Source: Micromonospora parva
Lineage (GTDB): Bacteria; Actinomycetota; Actinomycetes; Mycobacteriales; Micromonosporaceae
DNA: 64,000 nucleotides
NCBI RefSeq assembly: GCF_000718515.1
Contig: NZ_JNZS01000003.1
Span: 186,001-250,000 of the forward strand
Reading direction: 5' to 3'
Shown: positions 1-9,566 of the stretch, one piece after another
How positions within the stretch are numbered: the first letter of the stretch is position 1
Layout: each line of letters opens with the position of its first letter
The notes under the pieces: model-generated
Told to the model about the DNA's origin: nothing
What the model saw: only the letters and a program-made list of their open reading frames with translations
The model's database searches: none
Made by a program: the position numbers and the translations under genes

Positions 1-387
1 GGTCGCGGCGATGACCGGCGAGTTGACCACGACGGTCAGCTCCCGGTCGACCGGCAGCAGCTGGGCCAACCGGGCGGTGGTGGTGCCGGCGTCGAGGATG
101 ATCGCGCCCTCCTCGGGCACCTCGCTCAGGGCGAGCTTGGCGATGCGCTCCTTCTCCTCGATGAGCACCGCGTCACGCGCCGCCAGCGCGGGCTCGAACC
201 CGAGTCGCTCAACCGGGATCGCTCCACCATGGACGCGGCGCAGCACCCCGGCCCGCTCCAGGATGGTGAGGTCGCGGCGGATGGTCTCCGACGTCACGTT
301 GAGTCCGTCGGCCAAGCCGGCCACCTCAACCCGGCCCACGTCCCGGGCGATGCGAAGGATCTCCTGCTGTCGTTCTTCGGCGTACAT
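1..387 (-). CDS. DeoR-family transcriptional regulator (partial)
   Basis: The first 129 residues are visible; the C-terminus lies beyond the window start. The protein begins MYAEERQQEILRIA and carries a DeoR-type winged helix-turn-helix at about residues 6-57 (SETIRRDLTILE, then VLRRVHGGA). The start of the sugar-phosphate-sensing domain follows, with the characteristic ILDAGTTTARLAQLL. The family represses sugar or polyol catabolic operons and is released by phosphorylated intermediates. The target operon is presumably outside the window, so the effector is unknown. The ATG at 387 gives the family's usual short N-terminus. Confidence 0.9.
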   Translation of the reverse strand, partial: MYAEERQQEILRIARDVGRVEVAGLADGLNVTSETIRRDLTILERAGVLRRVHGGAIPVERLGFEPALAARDAVLIEEKERIAKLALSEVPEEGAIILDAGTTTARLAQLLPVDRELTVVVNSPVIAAT

Positions 388-390
388 CGT

Positions 391-430
391 GTTGTTTCAC
401 CGCCGTTTCGTTTTGCTTGTGCTTTGTTTA
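391..430 (-). promoter_or_regulatory. A-rich repeat region upstream of the DeoR gene
   Basis: Read on the minus strand, this GC-poor stretch contains iterated short AAAC/AAGC units (TAAACAAAGCACAAGCAAAA, then CGAAAC). Short A/T-rich direct repeats are typical of DeoR-family operators, so autoregulation is plausible. No clear -35/-10 pair was recognised. Confidence 0.35.
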
Positions 431-612
431 CGCCCGCTTTCCGGTTAAGTCAAGGGATGAGCCACATGAAGCCACATTGGACGGGCGAGGGTCTGCCGTC
501 ACCTGGGCGAATGTCGAATGGTCGCCGCCCTTCGCCAGCTCTGGCGATGGGCGGCGACCACGTCGCGTCGCGCTCTTGGCGCCACGCAGCGGCGCCGGTG
601 ATGCCCGATCGT

Positions 613-643
613 TTCGGCGGGCGTGTCCTACGCCCGGCCGAAC
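613..643 (-). terminator. Hairpin downstream of the secreted zincin/propeller gene
   Basis: TTCGGCGGGCGT and ACGCCCGGCCGAA form a 12-bp stem with one bulged base and a loop of about 5 nt, 9 bp past the stop of the leftward gene. There is no T-tract, as is common in high-GC actinomycetes. Confidence 0.55.
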
Positions 644-651
644 CGCAGCAG

Positions 652-3600
652 TTATCCGAGGACGAACCGGAAGAAGCGGGGGCGGTAGATGCCCGGATCG
701 CGGTAGTGATCCGCGTCCGGCGAGACGCGGGTGTCCATGCTGTTGACGTTGTAGGAGGCGATGAAGGTGTCACCGGAGCTGAGCGCCGGGTGCACGTGGG
801 CGTTGTAGGAGATGACGTTGGGGTTCCAGTAGCTGCCGTAGGGGCCGGGTTCCGGCATCCGGTAGACCGGGGTCTTCTGGGTGAACGGACCGTACGGTGA
901 GCAGGACGTCCAGGCGTTGATCTGCCCGCTGAACGCCTCGGTGCTGTCCTGGCTGAGGAGGAGGAACTGTCCGCCCCAGGGGGTGACGCTGTACTCGTTG
1001 GCGATGCCGGTCAGCAGGTTGCGGGAGTTCTGCTCCCGAAGCGTCCAACCCCACGGCGTGTGGTACTGCCAGGTGCCGTTGGCGAGGTCGCTGCCGTACA
1101 CCCGGGCGATGCGCATCTGCTTGTTGATCGGGGAGTCGTCGACGCCGTACACGTAGGTGTAGCCGTCGCCGCTGCGGCTGGCCGGCAGCAGCCCCGAGCC
1201 CCAGGCGACCCCGCTGGCCGAGGGCAACTCCCGGACGCTGACCGGGGTCCGCAGGTTGGACAGGGCGAAGTTCGCCACCACGTTGCGGTTGAACCGCCAG
1301 TCCCAGGCGCCGGAGCCGAAACGCTCGTACTCCTGGTACACCACTTGAAGTTGTCCGCCCGAGAGGTGGCCGTCACCGACCCAGTACCACTTGCCGGGCC
1401 CCGACGGCGGCATCAACGCCCGAGGGGCCCCGGCGGTGCCACCCTGGTAGGTGGTGAGGCTGCCGCCGTTCTGCACGACGAAGGTGTTGTTGACCAGCGG
1501 CGCGCTCACCGGGCGGGTGCCGTCGCCGTTGAGCGGGCCCATCCAGGTGTCGGAGAACAGCCACACGATCCGGCCGTCCGGCAACTTCACCGAGTACGTG
1601 GAGTCGCCACCGGTCCAGCCGTCCGGCGTGCTGGCGGCGTACCTGTTGAACGTGCCCTCCGGCTCGACGGTGGTCTCCACGCTGCGCACCGAGAGCGGGC
1701 GCAGCGCGCACGAGCGGGCCGTGAGTGGCAGCACGCTCTCCACATTCGTGGTGAACGTCTTCGGGCTGCCGTCCGCGTCGGCGGAGTGGATGTCCAGTTC
1801 GGTCCAGGTGGTCACCAGGGTGGCCACCATGGGGTACGCGAAGTTCGGCACCGTGATCAGTCCACCCGCGTCGGGATGGCGCACGGTGTGGATGCTCGGG
1901 TACTTCGCCAGCGTGCCGGTGCTTCCCGTCGGCGACCAGACGACGACGGCAGATCTGCGGTTGGTGTCCCTGGTGGTGTCCACCAGCAGGGTCGAGCAGT
2001 ATCCGCAGCTCGCGTCGCCGGAGTTCTTGACCGCGCGGAAGTCGTGGTAGACAGCACCGCCCTTACGCAGGATGTCCTGGTACTCCACCTGGGTGCCGGC
2101 GGGCGTCGAGTGACTCTTGCGGGCCGGTCTGGCACCCCCGAGGGCGTCGCCGCTCGTCCCGCTCGCGCCGGTGAGGTTGCCGCGCCACAGGCTCGCGTCG
2201 GAGTCGGAGTAGCCGTAGATGCGCCAGGCGTCCACCGTCGGTGCGGGCGCGGCGTTCGCCTTGGCCAGCCGATAGTTGGCGATGTGGTAGTTGAGGAGCA
2301 TGTCCGCGAAGTTCAGGCCGTAGCCCGCAGCGGTGTGCCGGATCGCCTCGATCGGCAGATGGTCGTGGTCCCGGACGCTTTCCCACGTGCGTCGCACGAA
2401 GGAGGCATCGATCTGCTCGGTGAGGTAGGTCGGCAGCAGGAACGCGCCATACTGTGGACCGCCGCCCAGCCCGCCCCAGGAGTTGAGTGCCGCCCCGGGC
2501 TTGCTGAGCACGTCGTAGACGTTGCGGGCGTACAGCTTCTCCTCGCCGGGGATGGGCACGTACGGCGCACGGGCGTAGGTCTGGCGGGTCGCCCACTCCG
2601 CGGTGGCCTCCATCCACCAGTTCATCGAGCCGAACTCCTTGCCGCCCACGAAGAGGGCCAGGTAGTCCAGGCCGACGTCGGACCGATCCCAGTACTGGTA
2701 CTGCATGACGTGGAACAGCTCATGCCGCGGCAGGTAGTCCCAGTCGTCCTGCCCGTTGGGCACCAGCATGGTCGCCTGCTGGTTTAAGCCGAACGGCAGG
2801 ACGAACGGCGCGTCGATGGGCAGGCCAGCCCCGCCGACGATCGGAATCTCGTCGACGCCGTAGACCAGCACCCAGGGCTTGCCGTCCCGCACGGGCAGCG
2901 GGTAGCCCATCTCGCGATACTCGTCGACGGCGATCGAGAGCGCGTTCAGCAGATGCTGCACCGCCTTCGCCCGGCCGTTCGGGTTGGCGTCCGCCGGGAT
3001 GCCCGGCCTGCCTCCACCGGCGATGTTGTAGAGGACGAGGAATTCGCCGGCCGACGCCCGGCAGCGATAGGTCACCCCGAGGTAGTCGTACGGTTCGGCG
3101 GCGCAGTCGTCGTAGTCGGCGGCCGTGGCGGCGCCGGCAGGCACCGCGACATCTGGCGCGATGGCCCGCGCCGCCTCCGCATCGGCGCTCGCCGCCAACA
3201 TCGACAGGTAGGTCAGATATCGCTGCGGGTCGTGGATGGCACCGGTCGGCCGAAGGTGCACCGGCAACGACCGGGGCGAACGCACCGCGGCCAGGCCATA
3301 CCGCACGGCGTCGTCGCGGGAGAGCTTCCCCCGGTGGTACGCCGAGAGCACGCGTTCCCCGGGGCCGAAGTCGGGCGGGGCGGCCGTCCTGCCGGTGGCG
3401 GTGCCGAGCGGCGCCTCCTTGAACGGCGTCGGTCGCGGGACCGGCGGGGCGGCGACCGGCGGTTCGGTGTGCGGCGGCGCGACGGCTCCGACGGCGGCTG
3501 GCGCCGTGGCCGAATCGGGCGCCGCCTGCGCGACGCCACTGGTCAACACTGCCGCTGCCAGCACAACTGTCGCGCTGATCAGGGCCAGGGGGTTTCTCAT
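652..3600 (-). CDS. Secreted two-domain protein: zincin-like domain plus DUF5005-like domain
   Basis: A protein of 982 aa. The open frame extends to 3918, but the ATG at 3600 has a GAGGGAG ribosome site and begins a clear signal peptide (MRNPLALISATVVLAAAVL...AQA), so it is taken as the start. A Pro/Ala-rich linker follows. The N-terminal half has HELFH at about residue 293, an HExxH zinc motif, with a second acidic motif EATAEW about 35 residues downstream, as in gluzincin-type metallopeptidases. The C-terminal 350 residues contain WTGGDSTYSVKLPDGR and WLFSDTWMGP, resembling DUF5005/DUF4185 beta-propeller-like domains found in carbohydrate-active proteins. The role is inferred: an extracellular hydrolase or glycan-binding protein. 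It is divergent from the regulator at 4046. Confidence 0.8.
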   Translation of the reverse strand: MRNPLALISATVVLAAAVLTSGVAQAAPDSATAPAAVGAVAPPHTEPPVAAPPVPRPTPFKEAPLGTATGRTAAPPDFGPGERVLSAYHRGKLSRDDAVRYGLAAVRSPRSLPVHLRPTGAIHDPQRYLTYLSMLAASADAEAARAIAPDVAVPAGAATAADYDDCAAEPYDYLGVTYRCRASAGEFLVLYNIAGGGRPGIPADANPNGRAKAVQHLLNALSIAVDEYREMGYPLPVRDGKPWVLVYGVDEIPIVGGAGLPIDAPFVLPFGLNQQATMLVPNGQDDWDYLPRHELFHVMQYQYWDRSDVGLDYLALFVGGKEFGSMNWWMEATAEWATRQTYARAPYVPIPGEEKLYARNVYDVLSKPGAALNSWGGLGGGPQYGAFLLPTYLTEQIDASFVRRTWESVRDHDHLPIEAIRHTAAGYGLNFADMLLNYHIANYRLAKANAAPAPTVDAWRIYGYSDSDASLWRGNLTGASGTSGDALGGARPARKSHSTPAGTQVEYQDILRKGGAVYHDFRAVKNSGDASCGYCSTLLVDTTRDTNRRSAVVVWSPTGSTGTLAKYPSIHTVRHPDAGGLITVPNFAYPMVATLVTTWTELDIHSADADGSPKTFTTNVESVLPLTARSCALRPLSVRSVETTVEPEGTFNRYAASTPDGWTGGDSTYSVKLPDGRIVWLFSDTWMGPLNGDGTRPVSAPLVNNTFVVQNGGSLTTYQGGTAGAPRALMPPSGPGKWYWVGDGHLSGGQLQVVYQEYERFGSGAWDWRFNRNVVANFALSNLRTPVSVRELPSASGVAWGSGLLPASRSGDGYTYVYGVDDSPINKQMRIARVYGSDLANGTWQYHTPWGWTLREQNSRNLLTGIANEYSVTPWGGQFLLLSQDSTEAFSGQINAWTSCSPYGPFTQKTPVYRMPEPGPYGSYWNPNVISYNAHVHPALSSGDTFIASYNVNSMDTRVSPDADHYRDPGIYRPRFFRFVLG

Positions 3601-4045
3601 CGCACTCCCTCTATTGGCTGACCGGCCGGTGCCGGTGCCGTCCGGTGGACGGCGCGTCCGGCCGGTGGATCGTTGTGCTCGGCCAGCAGCCATCACACCG
3701 GCGATGCGGAGAACATCGCCGTGGCAAGCGAGGTGGCAGGGTCGTCCGACACGGTGTTCACCGGTCTTCGAAGCCCGCCACGTCATCGGCGACTGCCTCT
3801 CCCCCAAGGCCGTCGCCCAGTCGATGCGTCGCTCGTCGCCCCCGGATAAGCGCACCGGACCGTGCGCACCCCTCGTCGTTCGCGGCCACCCCCGTGCTGG
3901 CCGCGGCGCGAAGCGCACGCTCGTACCGCCCGCTCACTGTCAGCGGGCTCGACCATAATCAGGGCCGGCGCATGCAGCGATCTTGCAAAATGCTTGCAGA
4001 GGAGTCGCGCCGGCCCGCACAGGCAGCGACGGCAGGGATGTGCAC
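3601..4045. other. Divergent intergenic region
   Basis: These 445 bp separate the leftward secreted protein from the rightward AfsR-type regulator and must hold both promoters. No credible gene is present; open frames here are upstream extensions of the two flanking genes. An inverted repeat at 3984-3998 is listed separately. Confidence 0.6.
3984..3998. promoter_or_regulatory. Inverted repeat TGCAA-n5-TTGCA
   Basis: TGCAA and TTGCA flank a 5-bp centre in an AT-rich patch about 50 bp upstream of the AfsR-type regulator. It is a candidate operator; function is not shown by the sequence. Confidence 0.35.
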
Positions 4046-7042
4046 ATGGAGTTTCGGGTCCTCGGGCCGGTGGAGATCTGGTCCGAGGGTGTCCGTCTCG
4101 CCATCGGAGGACGACAGCCCCGGCTGCTCCTGGCGGCGCTCGTTCTGGAGGCCAATCGACCGGTACCGGCGGACCGGCTTATCGACCTGATCTGGGCGCA
4201 GGCGCCCCCGCCCAGCGCACGAGCGACGGTGCAGGCCATGGTCTCGCGCCTACGGGCCACCTTCCGGCAGACCGGTGCATCCGCGCAGTTGCTGAGCGAG
4301 CGCGGCGCCTACCAGCTGCACACCGATCCCGCGACCGTCGACGCACACCGCTTCTCCGCCCTCGTGCAGCAGGCCGCAGGCTCCTCCGACGATCCCACCA
4401 CCGTGGAGTTGCTGGACCAGGCGTTGGACCTGTGGCGAGGTGAACCACTGCTCGACGTCGTCGACGATTCCGGACGCCGACTGCTCTGTTCCGGTCTCAT
4501 GGAGGCCCGTTGGACGGCTGCGGAGGACCGGGCGGACGCGCTGCTGCGCCTGGGTCGCACGAGGAGAGTGGTGCGCGAGGTGTCCGACCAGGTGGCCGGA
4601 CAGCCCTATCGGCATCGCCTCGTCGGTCAGCTCATGACAGCCCTGTATCTCGAGGGCCAGGCCGATCGAGCATCGGAGGTCTACCGCAATCTCCGCACCC
4701 GGCTACACGACGATCTCGGCCTGGAACCGTCACGCGAGCTCAGCCGCCTGCACCGGCTCATCCTCAGAGGTGATCCGGTGCTGCCGGCGGAACGCGGCGA
4801 CGCACTGTCGAGCGTCCCGCACCGTCCGGAGGAGCTGCCACAGGACGTACCAGGTTTCATCGGTAGAACTGACGAGATGACCCATCTCGACCAGCTATCG
4901 GGCGGGTCCAGCGCCACGACGGTCTGGGTTGTCAGCGGAATCCCGGGAGTCGGAAAGACGGCGCTGGCGGTGCGCTGGGCGCATCGGGTGCGTGGCGCCT
5001 TCCCCGATGGTCAGATGTTCATCGACCTGCGCGGCTTCGACGTCGAGCGTCCACCCGTCACACCGTCCGCCGCGCTCGGACAGCTACTTGGTGGGCTTGG
5101 TGTCGACCCCCGCGTTGTTCCGGACGATCAGGACGGCCGGGTCTCGCTGTTCCGCTCGACGATGACCGGCCGCAGGATTTTGCTGGTGCTGGACAATGCT
5201 CGTGACGCCGACCAGGTGATGCCGCTGATCCCGCCCAGCGGCACTGTCCTGATCACCAGCCGTCGTCGGCTCGGTGAGCTGGTCGTCCGGGCCGGCGCCC
5301 GATCTCTGCTGCTGGGTGTGCTCAGCCCGACGGACTCCGTACGGCTGCTGGCGGCGATGCTCGGGGACGAGGCCGTTCGGGTCGAGGCCGGCGCCGCGGC
5401 CCGCCTCGCCCACCTCTGCGGGCACCTGCCACTGGCACTGCGGATAGCGGCAGCGAACCTGCAGACGAGCGGCCATCCCCACATCGCCGGACTGGCCGAG
5501 GAACTCGATGAGGGCGGTCCTCTCACCAGCCTGACCGTCGACGGTGCCGACGAGGGCGCGGTCACGAAGGCCTTCGCGATGTCGTATCGGGCCCTGCCCA
5601 CCGCTCAGCAACGAATGTTCCGTCACATCGGGCTGGTCCCCGGTGGCAGCTTCACCGCCCACGTCGCCGCCGCGCTCGAGGGGGTCGCGCCCCCCATCGC
5701 GACGAGAACACTCCGCGCCCTCGCGTCCGCACACCTGATCGAGCATCAGGGAGGCGACAGATACCGGTTCCACGACCTGCTCCGCCAGTACGCCGTGGAC
5801 CGGCTTGTCACGGAGGACGACGACACCACCCGTCACGACGCCCGGCAGCGTCTGCTTGAGCACTATCGCAGCAGGGCCGACGCCGCCGGACGTCAACTCA
5901 TCCCCCACTTCCTCAGGCTCCCCGGGCCGGTCCCGCAACAATCGTTCCCCGATGCCGACGAGGCGCTGGCGTGGCTGGACGCAGAGGCAGCCAATGTCAT
6001 CGCAGCGATCAACGCCGCCGACCACGGGCATGCACGCTTTGTCTGGCAGCTCACCGACGCCCTACGCGCCTGGTTCCACCAGCGTGGACGCCGCGCCGAG
6101 TGGCTGTCCGCAGCCACCAGAGGGTTGGCTGCCGCGGAGGCCGCGAACGACCTGACAGCCCAGGCCAGCATGCACTTGAGCATCGCCCTCGCCCACGTCA
6201 CCGCCGGCCGATACGAGGAAGCCCGCCAACACCTCCTCGACGGCCTCCGCATCAACGCCCATGACCGGTGGCCGGAGGGACGCACGGCCCTGTTGAACAA
6301 TCTCAGCGCGGTGCACCAGCGCCTCGGCAATCCCCGAGCCGCAATCGACTGCGCCCAGCGATCCCTGGAGCTCAACCGGCAATACCGCAACGACGGCGGC
6401 GAGGCCATGTCCCTCGCCAACCTCGGCTTCGCGCACTGGCAGCTCGGTGCGCTGTCGCAGGCGGACCAGCACATCCGGGACGCCCTAGCCTGCGCGGAAC
6501 GAAGCGGCTCACGGTACAACGAAGCGGTCCTTCTGGTTGACCTCGCGGGCATCCGCCGCGACCGTGGAGACCGGGAAGCCGCCGAGGAGCTGTACGACCG
6601 GGCGCTGGTCGCCAACCGCGATCTTGGCTACCAGTACGGCGAGGCGACGGCGCTCAGCGGACGTGCGTTGTTGTGGTCGATGACCGACCGCGCACCACGC
6701 GCCTGCGCCGACGCGCGACATGCAGTGGCGTTGACGCAGGAGATCGGCGACGCCGGCACCGAGGCGTGGGCACGAGAGGCTTACGGTCGCGTGCTACTGG
6801 CCGCTGAACGGCCAGCAGAGGCAGCCGAGGAACACCGTCTGGCGCTCGACCTGGCCCGGCAGACCCGGTTCGTGTGGTGCGAGGCGAGTGCGCTGGTGGG
6901 GCTGGCGGCGGTGTGCCTGGCCACCGGGCAGCCCGACGTCGCTCGCGAGCACGCCAAGGCCGCGCTGCGCGTGGCGAACGAAGCCGGTTACCGGCTGATC
7001 GAGTCGCGCACGCTTGGGCTGTTGAAGACGCTCGACGACTGA
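4046..7042 (+). CDS. AfsR/SARP-family regulator with NB-ARC and TPR domains
   Basis: A protein of 998 aa from ATG 4046, preceded by GGCAGGG; a GTG two codons earlier is an alternative. Domains in order: an OmpR-type DNA-binding domain (about 1-95, FRVLGPVEIW...RQPRLLLAALVL), a bacterial transcriptional activator domain (about 96-245), an NB-ARC ATPase with Walker A GIPGVGKTAL near residue 300 and a Walker B-type LLVLDNA, then tetratricopeptide repeats from about 640 to the end. The family activates secondary-metabolite or developmental genes through ATP-dependent oligomerisation. The divergent secreted protein is the nearest candidate target. Spans antisense to this gene show long open frames, which are GC-rich shadows. 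Confidence 0.9.
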   Translation: MEFRVLGPVEIWSEGVRLAIGGRQPRLLLAALVLEANRPVPADRLIDLIWAQAPPPSARATVQAMVSRLRATFRQTGASAQLLSERGAYQLHTDPATVDAHRFSALVQQAAGSSDDPTTVELLDQALDLWRGEPLLDVVDDSGRRLLCSGLMEARWTAAEDRADALLRLGRTRRVVREVSDQVAGQPYRHRLVGQLMTALYLEGQADRASEVYRNLRTRLHDDLGLEPSRELSRLHRLILRGDPVLPAERGDALSSVPHRPEELPQDVPGFIGRTDEMTHLDQLSGGSSATTVWVVSGIPGVGKTALAVRWAHRVRGAFPDGQMFIDLRGFDVERPPVTPSAALGQLLGGLGVDPRVVPDDQDGRVSLFRSTMTGRRILLVLDNARDADQVMPLIPPSGTVLITSRRRLGELVVRAGARSLLLGVLSPTDSVRLLAAMLGDEAVRVEAGAAARLAHLCGHLPLALRIAAANLQTSGHPHIAGLAEELDEGGPLTSLTVDGADEGAVTKAFAMSYRALPTAQQRMFRHIGLVPGGSFTAHVAAALEGVAPPIATRTLRALASAHLIEHQGGDRYRFHDLLRQYAVDRLVTEDDDTTRHDARQRLLEHYRSRADAAGRQLIPHFLRLPGPVPQQSFPDADEALAWLDAEAANVIAAINAADHGHARFVWQLTDALRAWFHQRGRRAEWLSAATRGLAAAEAANDLTAQASMHLSIALAHVTAGRYEEARQHLLDGLRINAHDRWPEGRTALLNNLSAVHQRLGNPRAAIDCAQRSLELNRQYRNDGGEAMSLANLGFAHWQLGALSQADQHIRDALACAERSGSRYNEAVLLVDLAGIRRDRGDREAAEELYDRALVANRDLGYQYGEATALSGRALLWSMTDRAPRACADARHAVALTQEIGDAGTEAWAREAYGRVLLAAERPAEAAEEHRLALDLARQTRFVWCEASALVGLAAVCLATGQPDVAREHAKAALRVANEAGYRLIESRTLGLLKTLDD

Positions 7043-7290
7043 ATCGGCGGTGAGTCGGGAACGCACGCACCCGCGGCTGCTGTTCCCTGCTCGGACGGGG
7101 CGACGCGACGTGGTTCACCTGCGGCCACGTGCCGGCAGTGCCGTTCCACCCAGGTCAATGTGGTGTGGCGCATCCAGTGGTCCTGATGCCGTACACGGCT
7201 ACCAGGGCAAGCTTTCGCGCTTGTGTCGGTCGATCAAATCGTCGGGTCGCGGACGGGTCTGCATGATCTGCTGGCGCGGTTCGCGCACCG
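7043..7290. other. Non-coding stretch after the AfsR-type regulator
   Basis: No gene, clear hairpin or RNA was recognised here. Short open frames on both strands are low-complexity Arg/Ala-rich and unlikely to be coding. Confidence 0.5.
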
Positions 7291-7503
7291 GTGAGCGCGA
7301 TGATCGCAGTCGGTCTCGACCATGAGATCACCACGATTCGACCCTTCGGCCACATCCATCGATGGTCACGATGGCGACGACGACATCGATACCGCGCCAA
7401 CACGGCCCACTACCAGCGAAGACTCCGACTCCACCGGGTGCGGCTGGAGCGCCAGAGGGCTTCAGCACCAGAACGCCTGACCCCCGTGGTCGAGTTGCGA
7501 TGA
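7291..7503 (+). pseudogene. Possible transposase C-terminal remnant
   Basis: The last 60 codons of this frame read IRPFGHIHRWSRWRRRHRY...HYQRRL. Tryptophan plus arginine-rich WSxWRRRH followed by HYxRR resembles the extreme C-terminus of IS4/IS701-type DDE transposases. No catalytic domain lies upstream, so at most this is a decayed tail. A similar tail occurs at about 35.0-35.15 kb. The assignment rests on motif resemblance only. Confidence 0.3.
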
Positions 7504-7511
7504 TGTCGCGG

Positions 7512-8549
7512 TCAACCGCGCGGCGCTTGGTCCGCAGGGGCGTCGCGGCGCCGAGCTGCACGGCTCGGCGGCGCGGGGATGGTGCCGTCAGTACGAGTCG
7601 TGGCCGCCGCAGTCGCAGCCGCAGCCTTGGATGTGCGGCGGTGCAGCGTGAGAGTCATGACCAGCACGACCAGCGCTCCGACGATCAGCCCGAGGACCGC
7701 GCTGGCCACCGTGTTGACGAGCCAGCCGACGAGCCCGCCGAGAACACCCGTGGCGTCGTGGGCGGCGACCTCCACGTGGTGCACGGCCTCGTACAGGAAG
7801 TGCAGGTTCAGCTCGTTCGTGCCTAGCAGCAGGATGTGCCCACCCACCCACAGCATCGCCGCGGTGCCGACTACCGTCAGCACGCTGAGGACCACCGGCA
7901 TCGCCCTCACCAGACCGCGGCCGAACGTGGCGACGGCGCCGGAACCTTGCGACAGGCGCAGCCCGGCGTCGTCCATCTTGACGATCAGGGCCACCACGCC
8001 GTACACCAGGACGGTTATGAGGACGGCGACGACAGCCAGGATCGTCAGGCGGGACCAGAACGCCTCATCGATCACCTCGTTAAGGCTGATGACCATGATC
8101 TCCGCCGAGAGGATCAGGTCGGTTCGCACCGCCCCAGACACCAGTGTCGTCTCGTCCTGCACCTTCTCTTCGCCCGCGCCGGAGGCACCGTGATGGGCGA
8201 TCTTGGCCCACACCTTCTCCGCGCCTTCATAACAGAGGTAGGCGCCGCCGAGCATGAGGATCGGAGTGAGCAGCCAAGGCACGAACTGACTGAGCAGCAG
8301 CACCGCCGGCAGGATGATGAAGAACTTGTTGCGCAGCGACCCCACGGCAATGCGCTTGATAATCGGCACCTCGCGCTCGGCCGCCAGGCTCCGCACGTAC
8401 TGCGGCGTGACGGCAGCATCGTCGACGACGACACCCGCAGCCTTGGCGCCGGCCTTCGCGGCGGCCGCCCCGATGTCATCGATCGACGCGGCAGCGGCCC
8501 GGGCCAGCACCGCCACGTCATCCAGCAGGGCTACGAGTCCACCGGCCAA
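7512..8549 (-). CDS. DUF808-family membrane protein (YedI-like)
   Basis: The family-like start is LAGGLVALLDDVAVLARAAA, with TTG at 8549 preceded by GGAAGGA, giving 345 aa; an upstream ATG at 8588 would add 13 poorly conserved residues. It matches the DUF808 pattern: an N-terminal DDxA and Lys/Ala-rich helix (KAGAKAAGVVVDDAAVTPQ), the ELP-type EVPIIKRIAVGSLRNK segment, then several hydrophobic helices (FFIILPAVLLLSQF, MVISLNEVID region, LITVLVYGVVALIV and later ones). It is an integral membrane protein of unknown function. A run of basic residues closes the C-terminus. Confidence 0.85.
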   Translation of the reverse strand: MAGGLVALLDDVAVLARAAAASIDDIGAAAAKAGAKAAGVVVDDAAVTPQYVRSLAAEREVPIIKRIAVGSLRNKFFIILPAVLLLSQFVPWLLTPILMLGGAYLCYEGAEKVWAKIAHHGASGAGEEKVQDETTLVSGAVRTDLILSAEIMVISLNEVIDEAFWSRLTILAVVAVLITVLVYGVVALIVKMDDAGLRLSQGSGAVATFGRGLVRAMPVVLSVLTVVGTAAMLWVGGHILLLGTNELNLHFLYEAVHHVEVAAHDATGVLGGLVGWLVNTVASAVLGLIVGALVVLVMTLTLHRRTSKAAAATAAATTRTDGTIPAPPSRAARRRDAPADQAPRG

Positions 8550-8594
8550 GGGAGGGTCCTTCCAGGGTTGCGATTCGAACTGGCCCATTCTCGC

Positions 8595-8771
8595 TCAGGT
8601 CTCTGCGCGCGGCACGCCACCGCCCGGCCGTATCTTCTCGGCGATGAACTTCATCGCCTTCTGATCGCGGATCACGGCCGGCGGCAGGCCGGACATCCGC
8701 AGAACAGTGGACTGCTTACGAGGCGCACTCAAGAGCCGCTCACGCTCGTCAGCGTCGATTCCATCTCCCAT
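8595..8771 (-). CDS. Small hypothetical protein, 58 aa (doubtful)
   Basis: Starts MGDGIDADERERLLSAPRK and ends with a helix VIRDQKAMKFIAEKIRPGGG. The amino acid mix is that of a folded protein, not of a GC-rich shadow. It ends 46 bp before the DUF808 start on the same strand. The ribosome site is weak and I recognise no family. Confidence 0.35.
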   Translation of the reverse strand: MGDGIDADERERLLSAPRKQSTVLRMSGLPPAVIRDQKAMKFIAEKIRPGGGVPRAET

Positions 8772-8814
8772 CACCCGGTTGACGGGCGGTCTCCAGCGGT
8801 GGCGGTCTGCACCG

Positions 8815-8890
8815 TTACCCCTACGCCTGCCGAGACAACCGCTACCCATGACGACCGGCTCGCGTCCGTGAGCGCATGCTCAGGGTCAGG
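8815..8890. repeat. Dispersed repeat, copy A
   Basis: The segment TACCCCTACGCCT-n-CCG-n-GACAACCG-n-TACCC, then ACGACC-n-GCTCG and TGCTCAGGGTCAG, recurs at 34168-34242 in the same orientation. The first 34 bp differ at only four positions. In copy B it lies immediately downstream of a TPR gene remnant on the minus strand. Confidence 0.5.
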
Positions 8891-8972
8891 AAGGCTTGAG
8901 CGGCTGCTCGCGACTGGTGCCTGGGTTGCAGGGCATGAGTTGTGTCGGTTGGCCGTGGAAGACTCTCGCGCT

Positions 8973-9566
8973 GTGGATGTTGACGAGTTTTGGGCGGTCG
9001 TGGAGTCGGCCGGAGCGGGTCTGGACGGGCGGACCGGCGACGACGGTGAGGCCGTTGCTGCGGCACTGGTGACGCGCTTGGCCGCAACATCACCGAAGCG
9101 CATCCTCGAGTTCCAGGAGCTGTTCGATCAGCTCCATGACGCGCTCTACCGCTGGGACGTGTGGGCGGCCGCGTACCTGATCGGCGGTGGATGCTCGGAC
9201 GACAGCTTCATAGATTTCCGGGCCGGAGTTATCGCGCTGGGACGCGAGTGGTACGAACGTGTCCTGGCCTCCCCCGACGGACTGGCTGGCCATCCCGTGG
9301 TACGACAAGCCGCGGCCGAGGAAGAGGACGGCACGCTGTTCGCCGAGTCGGTGAACTACGCAGCCAGCGAGGCGTACGAACAGGTCACGGGTGGTGACGA
9401 CGACGCCTTCTACGAAGCGATGAAGACCCGCCAACACGTTGCGGTCAGCATCGACGAGGCCCGCGAACCCGACATGGGTGTGGACTTCGACTTCGACGAT
9501 GATGACGAGATGCGGAGGCGGCTGCCCCGGCTGGCCGAGCTATTCCTCGACCCCAGCGAGGATTGA
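8973..9566 (+). CDS. DUF4240-family protein
   Basis: About 197 aa. The open frame extends far upstream over the antisense of DUF808, but homology-like sequence begins at VDVDEFWAVVESA, so GTG 8973 (GGAAGA 10 bp upstream) is chosen; GTG 8955 is possible. Recognisable DUF4240 features are the N-terminal DEFW, the central YRWDVWAAAYLIGGGCSDD and FIDFRAGVIALGREWYE, and a C-terminal acidic tract DFDFDDDDEMRRRLPRL. It is a cytoplasmic protein of unknown function. Confidence 0.8.
   Translation: MDVDEFWAVVESAGAGLDGRTGDDGEAVAAALVTRLAATSPKRILEFQELFDQLHDALYRWDVWAAAYLIGGGCSDDSFIDFRAGVIALGREWYERVLASPDGLAGHPVVRQAAAEEEDGTLFAESVNYAASEAYEQVTGGDDDAFYEAMKTRQHVAVSIDEAREPDMGVDFDFDDDDEMRRRLPRLAELFLDPSED

Noticed and set aside
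3601..3918. N-terminal extension of the secreted zincin/propeller protein
   Set aside because: A signal peptide with ribosome site starts at 3600; upstream translation is basic and non-conserved.
7836..8972. Upstream part of the frame ending in the DUF4240 gene
   Set aside because: Runs antisense to DUF808 and lacks conserved sequence; DUF4240 similarity begins near 8973.
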